This document shows, piece after piece, positions 8,291 to 16,330 of a stretch of DNA of 43,411 nt (within the stretch, counting starts at the first letter, position 1; every line of letters starts with the position of its first letter). The stretch comes from Rhodoferax sp. (lineage in GTDB: Bacteria; Pseudomonadota; Gammaproteobacteria; Burkholderiales; Burkholderiaceae_C), in NCBI GenBank assembly GCA_030685025.1, contig JAUXWC010000046.1, positions 1 through 43,411 of the forward strand, read 5' to 3'. A model generated the notes under the pieces. That model searched no databases. It was not told the origin of the DNA and was given only the letters and a program-made list of their open reading frames with translations. The translations under genes were made by a program, and so were the position numbers.

Positions 8291-8325
8291 TATTCCCAAT
8301 TTTACTAACACATATTCCCAAATTT
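8291..8325 (+). repeat. Two direct repeats TATTCCCAA upstream of the DUF4143 gene
   Basis: TATTCCCAATTTT at 8291-8303 recurs as TATTCCCAAATTT at 8313-8325, a start-to-start distance of 22 bp (two helical turns), 17 bp before the ATG at 8342. This is an AT-rich patch in GC-rich DNA and looks like a paired protein-binding site or promoter element. Confidence 0.45.
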
Positions 8326-8341
8326 CAGATACCATGCGGCC

Positions 8342-9604
8342 ATGGACACGCCCGCCCTCAAACCCTACTCACGGTTGCTGGAGCCGCGTGTCCGGGAGGC
8401 ACTTTCCGACACGCCGGTGGTCTTGATCGCCGGTCCCCGACAGGCCGGCAAGACCACACTGGTGCGGCAGTTGGCCGACGCCAAGCGGCGCTACATCACG
8501 CTGGACGACGAGTTGACGCTGCAAGCCGCCAAACACGATCCAGTGGGACTGATTCGCACCCTGGACTGTGCCACCATCGACGAAATCCAACGGGCGCCCG
8601 AGTTGCTACTGGCCATCAAGAAGACCGTCGACGAAGATCGCCGCCCGGGCAGGTTCCTGCTGACCGGGTCGGCGAATTTGTGGCTACTGCCCAAGGTCAC
8701 CGAATCGTTGGCGGGCCGCATGGAAACCCTCACACTGCTGCCGCTGTCGCAAAGCGAGATTCACGCAACGCGCACCAATTGGCTCGACCATGTTTTTGCC
8801 GGTCAACTGCCGACGGTCACGACACCGCTGATTGGCGAGTCCCTCATTGATGCCGTGCTGCGCGGCGGTTACCCGGAAGCGGTTTTACGGGCCACGCCAC
8901 GCAGGCGCCAGGCTTGGGCGCGGCAATACATTGATGCCTTGATTCAACGCGACGTGCAAGACGTCGCCAGCATCGACCGACTGGATCAACTGCCACGTTT
9001 CTTGGAGGCCCTGGCACTGGTTTCAGGGCAACTGTGCAACTACAGCCAGTTGGGCGGGCAACTCAACATGGACCACAAAACGGCGTCACGCTATGTCGGC
9101 GTGTTTGAGCACATGTACCTGCTCGACCGGATCGCGCCTTGGGCGCGCAACCCACTCAACCGTGTCGTGAAGACGCCCAAATTGCAGTTCATCGATTCGG
9201 GCTTGCTTTCAGCCTTGATTGAACTGACGCCAGCCATGGCTCAGCAAGATCGCAGCCGTTTCGGACATGTTCTGGAATCGTTTGTTCACGGCGAATTGCG
9301 CAAACACGCCAGCACCGCCGAGCGCCGTTACCGGCTTGGCTTTTACCGCGACCACAACCAAAACGAGGTGGATGTGGTGATCGAGAACCCGCAAGGCCTG
9401 ATCGTCGGTGTCGAAGTGAAGGCCTCCGCCACCGTGAAAGCCAGCGACTTTCGGGGCCTCAAACAATTGGCCAGTCTGGCGGGCGACCAATTCAAAATGG
9501 GCGTGATTCTTTACGACGGAACCCAAACGCTACCGTTCGGCGAAGGGCTCTGGATCGCCCCGCTTTCGACGCTTTGGGGCGAAGCCGCGCACACCGCGCC
9601 TTGA
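8342..9604 (+). CDS. ATP-binding protein, AAA_14/DUF4143 family
   Basis: 420-aa protein. The N-terminal P-loop ATPase has Walker A AGPRQAGKTTLVRQ (about residues 30-43), Walker B CATIDEIQRAPELL, and sensor-1 RFLLTGSANL. The C-terminal DUF4143 part includes LRGGYPEAV, QRDVQDVASI, YVGVFEHMYLLDRI and a PD-(D/E)XK-like ending (NEVDVVIENPQGLIVGVEVKA). Many such proteins are scattered singly in genomes, and a role in defence or TA-like conflict has been suggested, but no function is established. It stands alone between divergent rhodanese and convergent acyl-CoA dehydrogenase genes, with an AT-rich promoter region. Confidence 0.88.
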   Translation: MDTPALKPYSRLLEPRVREALSDTPVVLIAGPRQAGKTTLVRQLADAKRRYITLDDELTLQAAKHDPVGLIRTLDCATIDEIQRAPELLLAIKKTVDEDRRPGRFLLTGSANLWLLPKVTESLAGRMETLTLLPLSQSEIHATRTNWLDHVFAGQLPTVTTPLIGESLIDAVLRGGYPEAVLRATPRRRQAWARQYIDALIQRDVQDVASIDRLDQLPRFLEALALVSGQLCNYSQLGGQLNMDHKTASRYVGVFEHMYLLDRIAPWARNPLNRVVKTPKLQFIDSGLLSALIELTPAMAQQDRSRFGHVLESFVHGELRKHASTAERRYRLGFYRDHNQNEVDVVIENPQGLIVGVEVKASATVKASDFRGLKQLASLAGDQFKMGVILYDGTQTLPFGEGLWIAPLSTLWGEAAHTAP

Positions 9605-9607
9605 CCG

Positions 9608-10738
9608 TCAACCTAACGCCCGCTGGATCAATATCTTCTGCACGTCGGAGGTGCCTTCGTAGATCTGGCACACCCGCACATCGCGGTAGATGCGCTCTAC
9701 GGGGAAGTCGCTCACATAGCCATAACCACCCAGGGTCTGGATGGCGGCGCTGCAAACCTTCTCGGCCATCTCGCTGGCAAACAGTTTGGCCATGGCGGCC
9801 TCTTTCAAACAAGGCAAACCGGCGTCGCGCAATGACGCGGCGTGCCAGATCAGTTGCCGCGCCGCTTCAATCTGCGTGGCACATTCAGCCAGCCGAAAAC
9901 CTACTGCCTGGTGGTTGAAGATTGGTTGGCCAAAGCTCTGGCGCTCCTTGGCATAAGCCAGCGCACATTCGAAGGCACTGCGCGCCATACCCACGCTTTG
10001 CGCCGCGATGCCGATGCGCCCGCCCTCCAATCCGCCCAGGGCGATTTTGTAACCTTCGCCCTCCTGACCAATCAGGTTTTCGGCCGGAATGCGGCAGTTG
10101 TCGAAGTTGATCTGCGCGGTGTCGCTGGAGTGCTGGCCCAGTTTGTCCTCGATACGCGCCACCACGTAGCCCGGCGCGCTGGTGGGCACCAGAAAGGCGC
10201 TCATGCCCTTCTTGCCCGCACCTTTGTCGGTGACCGCGATCACGACCGCCACATGGCCGTTCTTGCCGCTGGTGATGAACTGCTTGACGCCACTGAGCAC
10301 ATAGCCATCACCGTCCTTGACCGCCGTGGTGCGCAGGGCCGAGGCGTCCGATCCCACGTGCGGCTCCGTCAGGCAAAACGCGCCGAGCATATTGCCCTGC
10401 GCCAACTCGGTGAGCCAATGCTTCTTTTGTGCGGCGTTGCCGTACTTCATGAGGATGGCGTTGACCGGGCAGTTGGTCACACTGATGGCGGTGCTGGTGC
10501 CCCCATCGCCGGCGGCGATCTCTTCGAGCACCAGCGCCAGCGTCACGTAGTCCAGATTGGCGCCCCCAAATTCCTCGGGCACGCAAATGCCGTAGGCACC
10601 CAGCGCCGCCAGCCCTTGGTGCGCATCCTTCGGAAAGTGATGCGCCTTGTCCCACCGCGCCGCGTTGGGCCAAAGCTGCTCCTGCGCGAAGGCACGCACC
10701 GCTTCGCGCACCATTTGCTGGTCTTGGTTGAGTAACAT
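9608..10738 (-). CDS. Acyl-CoA dehydrogenase
   Basis: 376-aa FAD-dependent acyl-CoA dehydrogenase that oxidises an acyl-CoA to the enoyl-CoA and passes electrons to ETF. Family blocks are present: AFCLTEPHVGSDASAL and GVKQFITSG for FAD/substrate binding, ERQSFGQPIFNHQAV, QTLGGYGYVSDFPVERIYRD, and the catalytic-glutamate block CQIYEGTSDVQKILIQRAL. Length is normal for short/branched-chain members; chain length cannot be fixed. A thiolase lies 0.8 kb upstream on the same strand, separated by a TA pair, suggesting that a fatty- or amino-acid catabolic unit was interrupted. Confidence 0.92.
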   Translation of the reverse strand: MLLNQDQQMVREAVRAFAQEQLWPNAARWDKAHHFPKDAHQGLAALGAYGICVPEEFGGANLDYVTLALVLEEIAAGDGGTSTAISVTNCPVNAILMKYGNAAQKKHWLTELAQGNMLGAFCLTEPHVGSDASALRTTAVKDGDGYVLSGVKQFITSGKNGHVAVVIAVTDKGAGKKGMSAFLVPTSAPGYVVARIEDKLGQHSSDTAQINFDNCRIPAENLIGQEGEGYKIALGGLEGGRIGIAAQSVGMARSAFECALAYAKERQSFGQPIFNHQAVGFRLAECATQIEAARQLIWHAASLRDAGLPCLKEAAMAKLFASEMAEKVCSAAIQTLGGYGYVSDFPVERIYRDVRVCQIYEGTSDVQKILIQRALG

Positions 10739-10784
10739 GGTATGAGAACTTGAAGGGGAGATTGAAGGATAGGTCCGCTTTGGC

Positions 10785-11183
10785 TCACCGCAGCAGTTGA
10801 TGCGTTGCCGTCTTGGCGGCCTTCTTATCCAAGGTCAGCACGGGCGCGAAACCCGCTGCCTGGGCTCGCACGGCGAGCAAATAGTCGGAGAAATCCGCCG
10901 GCCCCTTTGAATACAGCGCCAGCGCCTGTCGCAACAAATTGGGCGACTCCATTCGCAGATGGTCATGCCCCAAGAGCGCGTCCAGGGCCTGCCCGATCTG
11001 CGCACGGGCGTAACCATAACTGCGCTCCAATACCCAGACCAACTCGCAAACCACAATGTGGTCCACATAGGCGGGTGATCGAGCGCTGGTGTGTTGTTGC
11101 AGCCACGCCTCGACCTTGGCCGCTTCGCGCGGCACATCGTTGGTCAGCAAACGCACCAACAGATTGGTATCGAGCGCAATCAC
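10785..11183 (-). CDS. PIN-domain toxin (VapC-like)
   Basis: 132-aa PIN ribonuclease with D5 in ALDTNLLVRLL, E48 in VVCELVWVLERSYGY, an acidic centre PADFSDYLLA and a final TLDKKAAK segment. The late pattern (DFSDYL, LTLDKKA) is the subgroup usually paired with AbrB-type antitoxins. It overlaps the antitoxin gene by 4 nt. Fully intact as far as can be read. Confidence 0.9.
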   Translation of the reverse strand: MIALDTNLLVRLLTNDVPREAAKVEAWLQQHTSARSPAYVDHIVVCELVWVLERSYGYARAQIGQALDALLGHDHLRMESPNLLRQALALYSKGPADFSDYLLAVRAQAAGFAPVLTLDKKAAKTATHQLLR

Positions 11184-11443
11184 TTCGATTTCGCCGTTGA
11201 ACGGTGTTTGCGTGCGAGGTGGCTGGCAATACCAGCATCCATCTCCTGCACGCTCAACGCCCGCGCGGGCTGGGGCAACAGACCGCGCAGCGCACTGACG
11301 GGCGCACGCTGCGGACGCCTGAGCACAATGGTGTCGTCATCCAGCACGGACACCAGCAACTGGTCCCCGGCATGCAGCCCCAACTGCGTGCGAGCGGCCA
11401 GCGGCAGTGTCATTTGGCCTTTGGAAGTCAGGGTGGTGTGCAT
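11180..11443 (-). CDS. AbrB/MazE-type antitoxin
   Basis: 87-aa antitoxin with an N-terminal SpoVT-AbrB domain (TTLTSKGQMTLPLAAR.QLGL, then GDQLLVSVLDDDTIVLRRP) and a C-terminal tail that should neutralise the PIN toxin. The ATG at 11443 is chosen because AAGGAG (11455-11450) precedes it; a more upstream ATG at 11476 would sit before the operator. The Shine-Dalgarno itself is part of an inverted repeat. Confidence 0.88.
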   Translation of the reverse strand: MHTTLTSKGQMTLPLAARTQLGLHAGDQLLVSVLDDDTIVLRRPQRAPVSALRGLLPQPARALSVQEMDAGIASHLARKHRSTAKSK

Positions 11444-11450
11444 CGAGTTC

Positions 11451-11470
11451 TCCTTACTCTTTGGTAAGGA
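11451..11470. promoter_or_regulatory. Operator overlapping the antitoxin ribosome site
   Basis: Perfect inverted repeat TCCTTAC / GTAAGGA with a 6-nt centre. On the minus strand its proximal arm contains the AAGGA Shine-Dalgarno of the AbrB antitoxin. Either protein binding or a small mRNA hairpin here would control the TA pair. Confidence 0.6.
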
Positions 11471-11507
11471 TAGCACGGACGCCCGGCGGTCGGGGCAAAG
11501 TGCGGTG

Positions 11508-12704
11508 TCAGTCCACCAACTCCAGGGTCACCGCGGTACCTTCGCCGCCACCAATACACAGTGTCGCCAGGCCCCGTTTGAGGCCACGGGCCTTCAGCGC
11601 GTACATCAAGGTCACCATGATGCGCGCGCCACTGGCGCCAATCGGGTGGCCCAGGGCGCAGGCGCCGCCGTTGACGTTGACCTTGTCGTGGGGCACGCCC
11701 AGCTCTTTCATCAGCGCCATCGGCACCACTGCAAAGGCTTCGTTGACTTCCCACAGGTCCACATCCGCCACACTCCATCCGGCCTTGGCCAGCGCCTTTT
11801 GGCTGGCACCGACCGGTGCGGTGGAGAACCACTCGGGCTCTTGGGCATGGGTGGCGTGGCTGACGATGCGCGCCAGCGGTTTGCAGCCCAGCCGCGCGGC
11901 GGTGGAGGCCGTCATCAGCACCATGGCGGCCGCGCCGTCGTTGATGGAGGAACTGCTGGCGGCGGTGATAGTGCCGTCCTTCTTGAACGCCGGCTTCAGC
12001 GTGGGGATCTTGTCCAGTTTGACCTTGCCGGGTCCTTCGTCGATCGACACCAGCACTTCGCCCGAGCGCCCTTTGACGGTCACGGCGGCAATCTCGGCCG
12101 CAAACGCGCCGGACTCGGTGGCCGCCTTGGCACGCTGCACGCTGGCGGTGGCAAACGCGTCCTGCTCGGCGCGGGTGAAGCCGTATTTGGCGGCGCAATC
12201 TTCGCCAAAGGTGCCCATGGAGCGACCGGCCTCGTAAGCGTCCTCCAGGCCGTCGAGCATCATGTGGTCAAAGATCCGGTCATGGCCGATGCGGTAGCCA
12301 CCGCGCGCCTTGGGCAGCAGGTAGGGCGCGTTGGTCATGCTCTCCATGCCACCGGCCACCAGCACCTCGTGGCTGCCGGCCAGCAGCATGTCGTGCGCAA
12401 ACATGGCCGCACGCATGCCCGAGCCACACATCTTGGACAAGGTCACCGCCCCCGCGCTCTTGGGCAGGCCGCCCTTGAAGCCGGCCTGGCGCGCCGGCGC
12501 CTGGCCCTGGCCGGCCATCAGGCAGTTGCCAAACAGAACTTCGGTGACCAGATCGGCCGTGAACTGCGAATTGAGGCCGGCGCGCTCGATGGCGGCTTTG
12601 ATCGCCACGCCACCGAGGTCGTGCGCGGCCAGGGACGAGAAGTCGCCCTGAAAACCGCCCATGGGGGTGCGCGCTGCACTGACGATGACTATGGATTCAG
12701 GCAT
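11508..12704 (-). CDS. Acetyl-CoA C-acyltransferase (thiolase II type)
   Basis: 398-aa thiolase that condenses two acetyl-CoA or cleaves 3-ketoacyl-CoA. The nucleophile cysteine is in LSKMCGSGMRAAM (about residue 90), with GGMESMTNAPYLL, the histidine block GGACALGHPIGASGARI and the second cysteine in LCIGGGEGTAV. Length is that of the AtoB/PhaA class. I use the ATG at 12704 (GAGGA seven bases before) rather than the one 12 nt upstream. The 22-bp palindrome at 12749-12770 lies just upstream and may control it. It probably works with the acyl-CoA dehydrogenase nearby. Confidence 0.92.
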   Translation of the reverse strand: MPESIVIVSAARTPMGGFQGDFSSLAAHDLGGVAIKAAIERAGLNSQFTADLVTEVLFGNCLMAGQGQAPARQAGFKGGLPKSAGAVTLSKMCGSGMRAAMFAHDMLLAGSHEVLVAGGMESMTNAPYLLPKARGGYRIGHDRIFDHMMLDGLEDAYEAGRSMGTFGEDCAAKYGFTRAEQDAFATASVQRAKAATESGAFAAEIAAVTVKGRSGEVLVSIDEGPGKVKLDKIPTLKPAFKKDGTITAASSSSINDGAAAMVLMTASTAARLGCKPLARIVSHATHAQEPEWFSTAPVGASQKALAKAGWSVADVDLWEVNEAFAVVPMALMKELGVPHDKVNVNGGACALGHPIGASGARIMVTLMYALKARGLKRGLATLCIGGGEGTAVTLELVD

Positions 12705-12748
12705 GGTAGTCCTCACTTTCGGTTGAGTTCACAAACAAACGCCCGCGA

Positions 12749-12770
12749 TTGACGTTTACGTAAACGTCAA
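12749..12770. promoter_or_regulatory. 22-bp perfect palindrome, candidate LiuR-type operator
   Basis: Perfect palindrome with half-site TTGACGTTTAC. Such ACGTAAACGT-centred sites are those reported for LiuR-like MerR regulators of branched-chain amino acid and fatty acid catabolism in Proteobacteria. It is 45 bp upstream of the thiolase start and inside the gap after aceK. No regulator gene is in the window. Confidence 0.6.
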
Positions 12771-12793
12771 TTGTAGAAGATCCTGCCCAACCC

Positions 12794-14611
12794 TCAGACC
12801 GTCGCGCCGGCTTTGGAGCCCTGCAGAAAGCGCCTCTCGCGCTCATAAGGAAACACATCATGCACGTGGCCGGCCAGGATGCGTTCCTTGTGGGCTTGCC
12901 AGAACGACGCCTCCAGCAAATCGGCGTGGTGCTTCATGAACACCTCCCGCAGCGTCGGGTTGCCCAGCAGAAAGGGGCCAAACGTTTCCGGGAATACGTC
13001 CTTGGGTCCCACCGTATACCAGACCTCGCCCGACATTTCCTCTTCCTCGTTGCGCGGCGTGGGCACCTTGCGGAAGGTGCAGTCGGTGATGTATTCGATC
13101 TCGTCGTAGTCGTAGAACACCACCTTGCCGTGGCGCGTGATGCCGAAGTTCTTCCACAGCATGTCGCCGGGAAAGATGTTGGCCGCCACCAGGTCCTTGA
13201 TGGCGTTGCCATACTCGATCACGCCGCGCTCGACCTGCTCCCTGGCCTTGGGGTCTTCCATCCCGACATCAAAGGCCTCCTGCAAATAGATATTGAGCGG
13301 GATCATGCGCCGCTCGATGTACACGTGTTTGATGATCACTTCGGTGCGCCCATCGCCATCCCGGTCACTGACCTCCAACTGGCTGGGCGCGAACTTCTGG
13401 ATTTCGGCAATCAGTTCGTCGTCAAAACGCTCGCGCGGAAACGCCACCTCGCTGTACTCCAGCGTATCGGCCATGCGCCCAACCCGATCGTGCTGCTTGA
13501 CCAGCAAATACTTACCCTTGATCTGTTCGCGCGTGGTTTCTTTTTGCGGCGGGTAGTAGTCCTTGATGACCTTGAACACATAGGGAAACGAAGGCAGATC
13601 AAACACCAGCATCACCATGCCCTTGATGCCGGGCGCAATGCGGAACTTGTCGGTGCTGTGGCGCAGGTGGTGCAGAAAGTCGCGGTAGAACAGTGTCTTG
13701 CCTTGCTTGGCCAGACCCAGCGCGTTATAGATCTCATTGCGCGGCTTGCGCGGCATCATGCTGCGCAGAAACTGCACATAGGCCGAGGGGATCTCCATAT
13801 CGACCATGAAGTAGGCGCGCGCAAAGCTGAACAGCACCAGCAGGTCGTCCTCGCCAAACAGGACCGCGTCGATCAGCAGCGTGTCGCCCGCTTTGGTGTG
13901 CAGGATCGGCAGCGCAAAGGCGTATTCGTTGAAGCCATTGATCAGCTTGCCCACCACGTAAGCGCCCTTGTTGCGAAAGAACAGCCCCGTGAGCACCTGA
14001 ATCTGAAAATTGGCGCGCAACTTGGCGTCGCCCAGCCTGGCCATCATGGCGCGCACCACCAGACCGGCGTCGCGCTCCAGGTCGTCGAACTCGCGACGCA
14101 GGTCGAAATCCTTCAGCATTTGCACCATCACCGCCTGCATGGTCTCGCGGGTCGGGTAGTAGGCGTGGTAGGTTGGGCGCACTTCCGACTCGCCGTTCTC
14201 GATGTACTCGGTGCTGACCGCCGGGCGCACGAAAATGAAGTCGTTCTGGAAGTAACTGCGGTGCAAGATCTTGGTCGTGACCGAATTGAAAAAAGTCTCG
14301 GCCAGTTCCGGCTGATGATGGTCGACCAGCAAACCAATGTAGTGCAGCTTGACCTGCTGCCAGATGTCCATCGGCTGCTCGCCGGCCTTGAACTCGCGCT
14401 CAAGACGGGTCGAGCATTCACGCACGCGCAGGTCGTAGAACTCGATGCGCTCGCGCTGCGCGCGCTGCTGACCATGCCAGTCGCCTGTCTCGAAGCGGTG
14501 CTTGGCGCGCGCCGATTCGGTGCGAAACAGCCGGTAATGCCGGTTGAAGCCATCCATCATGGCCTTGGCGATGTCGTAGGCGAGGCTGGAGTCGAGACGC
14601 TGGGGGAACAT
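12794..14611 (-). CDS. aceK: Isocitrate dehydrogenase kinase/phosphatase
   Basis: 605-aa AceK, the bifunctional enzyme that phosphorylates isocitrate dehydrogenase (off) and dephosphorylates it (on), steering carbon between TCA cycle and glyoxylate bypass. The regulatory N-terminal half is followed by the kinase-like half: [20 protein letters not shown] (nucleotide region), [24 protein letters not shown], and the catalytic block [26 protein letters not shown]. Full length. aceA/aceB are not here. Its ATG at 14611 lies 2 nt beyond the stop of a truncated ParE-like gene and has only a poor ribosome site. Confidence 0.96.
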   Translation of the reverse strand: MFPQRLDSSLAYDIAKAMMDGFNRHYRLFRTESARAKHRFETGDWHGQQRAQRERIEFYDLRVRECSTRLEREFKAGEQPMDIWQQVKLHYIGLLVDHHQPELAETFFNSVTTKILHRSYFQNDFIFVRPAVSTEYIENGESEVRPTYHAYYPTRETMQAVMVQMLKDFDLRREFDDLERDAGLVVRAMMARLGDAKLRANFQIQVLTGLFFRNKGAYVVGKLINGFNEYAFALPILHTKAGDTLLIDAVLFGEDDLLVLFSFARAYFMVDMEIPSAYVQFLRSMMPRKPRNEIYNALGLAKQGKTLFYRDFLHHLRHSTDKFRIAPGIKGMVMLVFDLPSFPYVFKVIKDYYPPQKETTREQIKGKYLLVKQHDRVGRMADTLEYSEVAFPRERFDDELIAEIQKFAPSQLEVSDRDGDGRTEVIIKHVYIERRMIPLNIYLQEAFDVGMEDPKAREQVERGVIEYGNAIKDLVAANIFPGDMLWKNFGITRHGKVVFYDYDEIEYITDCTFRKVPTPRNEEEEMSGEVWYTVGPKDVFPETFGPFLLGNPTLREVFMKHHADLLEASFWQAHKERILAGHVHDVFPYERERRFLQGSKAGATV

Positions 14612-14613
14612 GC

Positions 14614-14775
14614 TTAGTGCTTGGGTTCGTTACGATCCATGCCCCCGGCGCTGACGCCGCGCACCGGCGACAACTCGTCGAGAAGACGATCACCGAGCCC
14701 TGCCGCTTGCCCGTCATACCACGCGGTCGCGTCCGTCAATTCCTTGTCTGCCTGCGGCAACCAGCGCAAGGTCAT
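14614..14775 (-). pseudogene. Truncated ParE/RelE-type toxin
   Basis: A 53-codon frame beginning ATG at 14775 (overlapping the antitoxin stop as ATGA). It starts like a ParE/RelE toxin: MTLRWLPQADKELTDATAWY, then DGQAAGLGDRLLDEL, exactly the first two helices of the family. After residue 35 the match stops and an unrelated tail leads to TAA at 14614-14616, just before aceK. A normal toxin has about 95-100 residues, so the catalytic sheet is missing and the product should be non-toxic. Confidence 0.7.
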
Positions 14776-14999
14776 GCCTTTCGCGCCCGGTACGCGCGCA
14801 AGGCCTGTGGCTCGTCCAGCGCAATAATCTCGCCTCTCTCAAGCGCCGCGAGACGGTCCTCGGCCTCAGACGCCCAAAGAGCTTCGATCACCTTGTCACT
14901 GTGATCCAAGGACTCCATCAAAGCCTCAATCAGCTCTGCGCGCTCACTTGGCGGCAATGCTTCGGCCTGGGCTCTCAACACGTTTACGGCGGCATTCAT
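14772..14999 (-). CDS. Addiction-module antitoxin (TIGR02574-like), toxin partner truncated
   Basis: 75-aa, mostly helical acidic protein of the addiction-module component family: LPPSERAELIEALMESLD then LWASEAEDRLAALERGEIIALD, the usual ParE/RelE-neutralising helix with its GE pattern. I start at the ATG at 14999, preceded by AGGAG (15007-15003). Its 3' end overlaps the truncated toxin by 4 nt. As the toxin is incomplete, this is an orphaned antitoxin that could still neutralise related toxins elsewhere. Confidence 0.82.
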   Translation of the reverse strand: MNAAVNVLRAQAEALPPSERAELIEALMESLDHSDKVIEALWASEAEDRLAALERGEIIALDEPQALRAYRARKA

Positions 15000-15035
15000 C
15001 GCTTTCTCCTGACTCGGCACAAGGATCAATGTTAA

Positions 15036-15689
15036 TCAGATTCCACGCGGATAGCGCTTCAGCGCATTGCGAAAGACGTTGACCACCTCGGACTGGCCCT
15101 GCATGCTGACGCCCAGGTCTTTCACCAGGCCGTCCTTCAGGCCATAACACCAACCATGCACCGACACGTTCTGGCCCCTGCTCCAGGCGTCTTGCATGAC
15201 ATTGGACAGCGCCACATTGCCAACCTGTTCAATCACGTTCATCTCGCACAACACGTCCTCCTGCTCGGCCACAGTCAAGTGGTCGATGCGGCGGCGGTGG
15301 CGCAACTTGACATCGTGTACATGGCGCAGCCAATTGTCAGCCAGGCCCACCCTCGTGCCGCGCAGTGCAGCCAACACGCCACCACACCCGTAGTGGCCCA
15401 CCACCATGATGTGCTCCACCTTGAGGTGGTCCACGGCAAACTGGATCACGGACAGGGCGTTCAGATCCGAGTGCACCACCACATTGGCCACGTTGCGGTG
15501 CACGAACACCTCGCCTGGGTCCAGCCCGGTGATTTCGTTGGCCGGCACCCGGCTGTCCGAGCAGCCGATCCAGAGGTACTTGGGTGTCTGCTGGTGCGCC
15601 AGCCTGCTGAAGAAGCCAGGCCGCTCGCGCTCCATGCGCTCGGCCCAGGAGCGGTTGTTGTCGAGGAGGTTTTGTAGGGATGAGGACAT
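15036..15689 (-). CDS. can: Beta-class carbonic anhydrase
   Basis: 217-aa beta carbonic anhydrase interconverting CO2 and bicarbonate in the cytoplasm. Zinc ligands are visible: C and D in WIGCSDSRVPANEI (about residues 42-44) and H, C in VVGHYGCGG (about 98-101), with EVFVHRNVAN between. It is close to E. coli Can. Start taken at 15689 (MSSSLQNLLDNN), where homologues begin; an ATG at 15710 is possible. It is the last gene of the minus-strand run behind gspE and overlaps or abuts the methyltransferase gene. Confidence 0.93.
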   Translation of the reverse strand: MSSSLQNLLDNNRSWAERMERERPGFFSRLAHQQTPKYLWIGCSDSRVPANEITGLDPGEVFVHRNVANVVVHSDLNALSVIQFAVDHLKVEHIMVVGHYGCGGVLAALRGTRVGLADNWLRHVHDVKLRHRRRIDHLTVAEQEDVLCEMNVIEQVGNVALSNVMQDAWSRGQNVSVHGWCYGLKDGLVKDLGVSMQGQSEVVNVFRNALKRYPRGI

Positions 15690-15709
15690 AGCGGAATGAT
15701 AGCCAGTCA

Positions 15710-16315
15710 TCAAGAGAGCCTGAACGACAACACCCCCCGCTGCATAGCCTGCAACAACCACAAAGCCGCAGCCTTCAGGGGCGTGCGAACAGGCTTGCGC
15801 ACGACCAGCACGGAGTCATGCCAGAAGTCACTGCCAGGGTCACCGGTATTCTCCCAGTCGGTAAACACCTCAACGCACTCCAGGCGCGCGAACTTGGCAA
15901 GGGCGCGCATGCCATCGGGGTAGAAACGCCAGCAATCCACTGGATATCGATGTTCCGGCCCAGATGATGGGGCTATCAAGCAAGCCATGGCACCCGGCCG
16001 CAGCACGCGCGAGATCTCAAGCATGGTGATCCAGAAGAACTCCACGTGCTCCAGAACCTGACCCGAAATCAATACATCCACACTACCGCTGGAGATTTCA
16101 CGCCAGTCATAGGGACGTCCCAGAACCAGGTCGACATTCGGACCGGCGCCGAGGTCAACGCCGACATACTCCCATCCTGGCTTCTGGAAAATGGGCCGGT
16201 AGCACGCCCCCATTTCGGTACTCCCAAGATCCAGGATTTTGAGAGACTTACCTACGCGCCCGCCCAGGAACTTGTCCCGAAACGCCGCCATGTTGTTGAG
16301 TGAACTTAAGTGCAT
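15710..16315 (-). CDS. SAM-dependent methyltransferase (class I)
   Basis: 201-aa methyltransferase. Motif I is ILDLGSTEMGACY (residues 27-39), the acidic end of strand 2 is YVGVDLGAGPNVDLVLG, and motif III is DVLISGQVLEHVEFFWI followed by VLRPGAMACLIAPSSG. These fit the Methyltransf_11 group. It sits between a GT8-like glycosyltransferase and carbonic anhydrase in a glycan-gene run, so a glycan substrate is likely but unproven. Confidence 0.8.
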   Translation of the reverse strand: MHLSSLNNMAAFRDKFLGGRVGKSLKILDLGSTEMGACYRPIFQKPGWEYVGVDLGAGPNVDLVLGRPYDWREISSGSVDVLISGQVLEHVEFFWITMLEISRVLRPGAMACLIAPSSGPEHRYPVDCWRFYPDGMRALAKFARLECVEVFTDWENTGDPGSDFWHDSVLVVRKPVRTPLKAAALWLLQAMQRGVLSFRLS

Positions 16316-16330
16316 GGTCTCGTACCTTGT

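Noticed and set aside
12860-14617. Long open frame antisense to aceK (and similar antisense frames over the thiolase, MFS and subtilase genes)
   Set aside because: High-GC codon bias leaves long open antisense frames; the composition (His, Gln, Arg rich) is unlike a real protein and the opposite strand is a well recognised gene.
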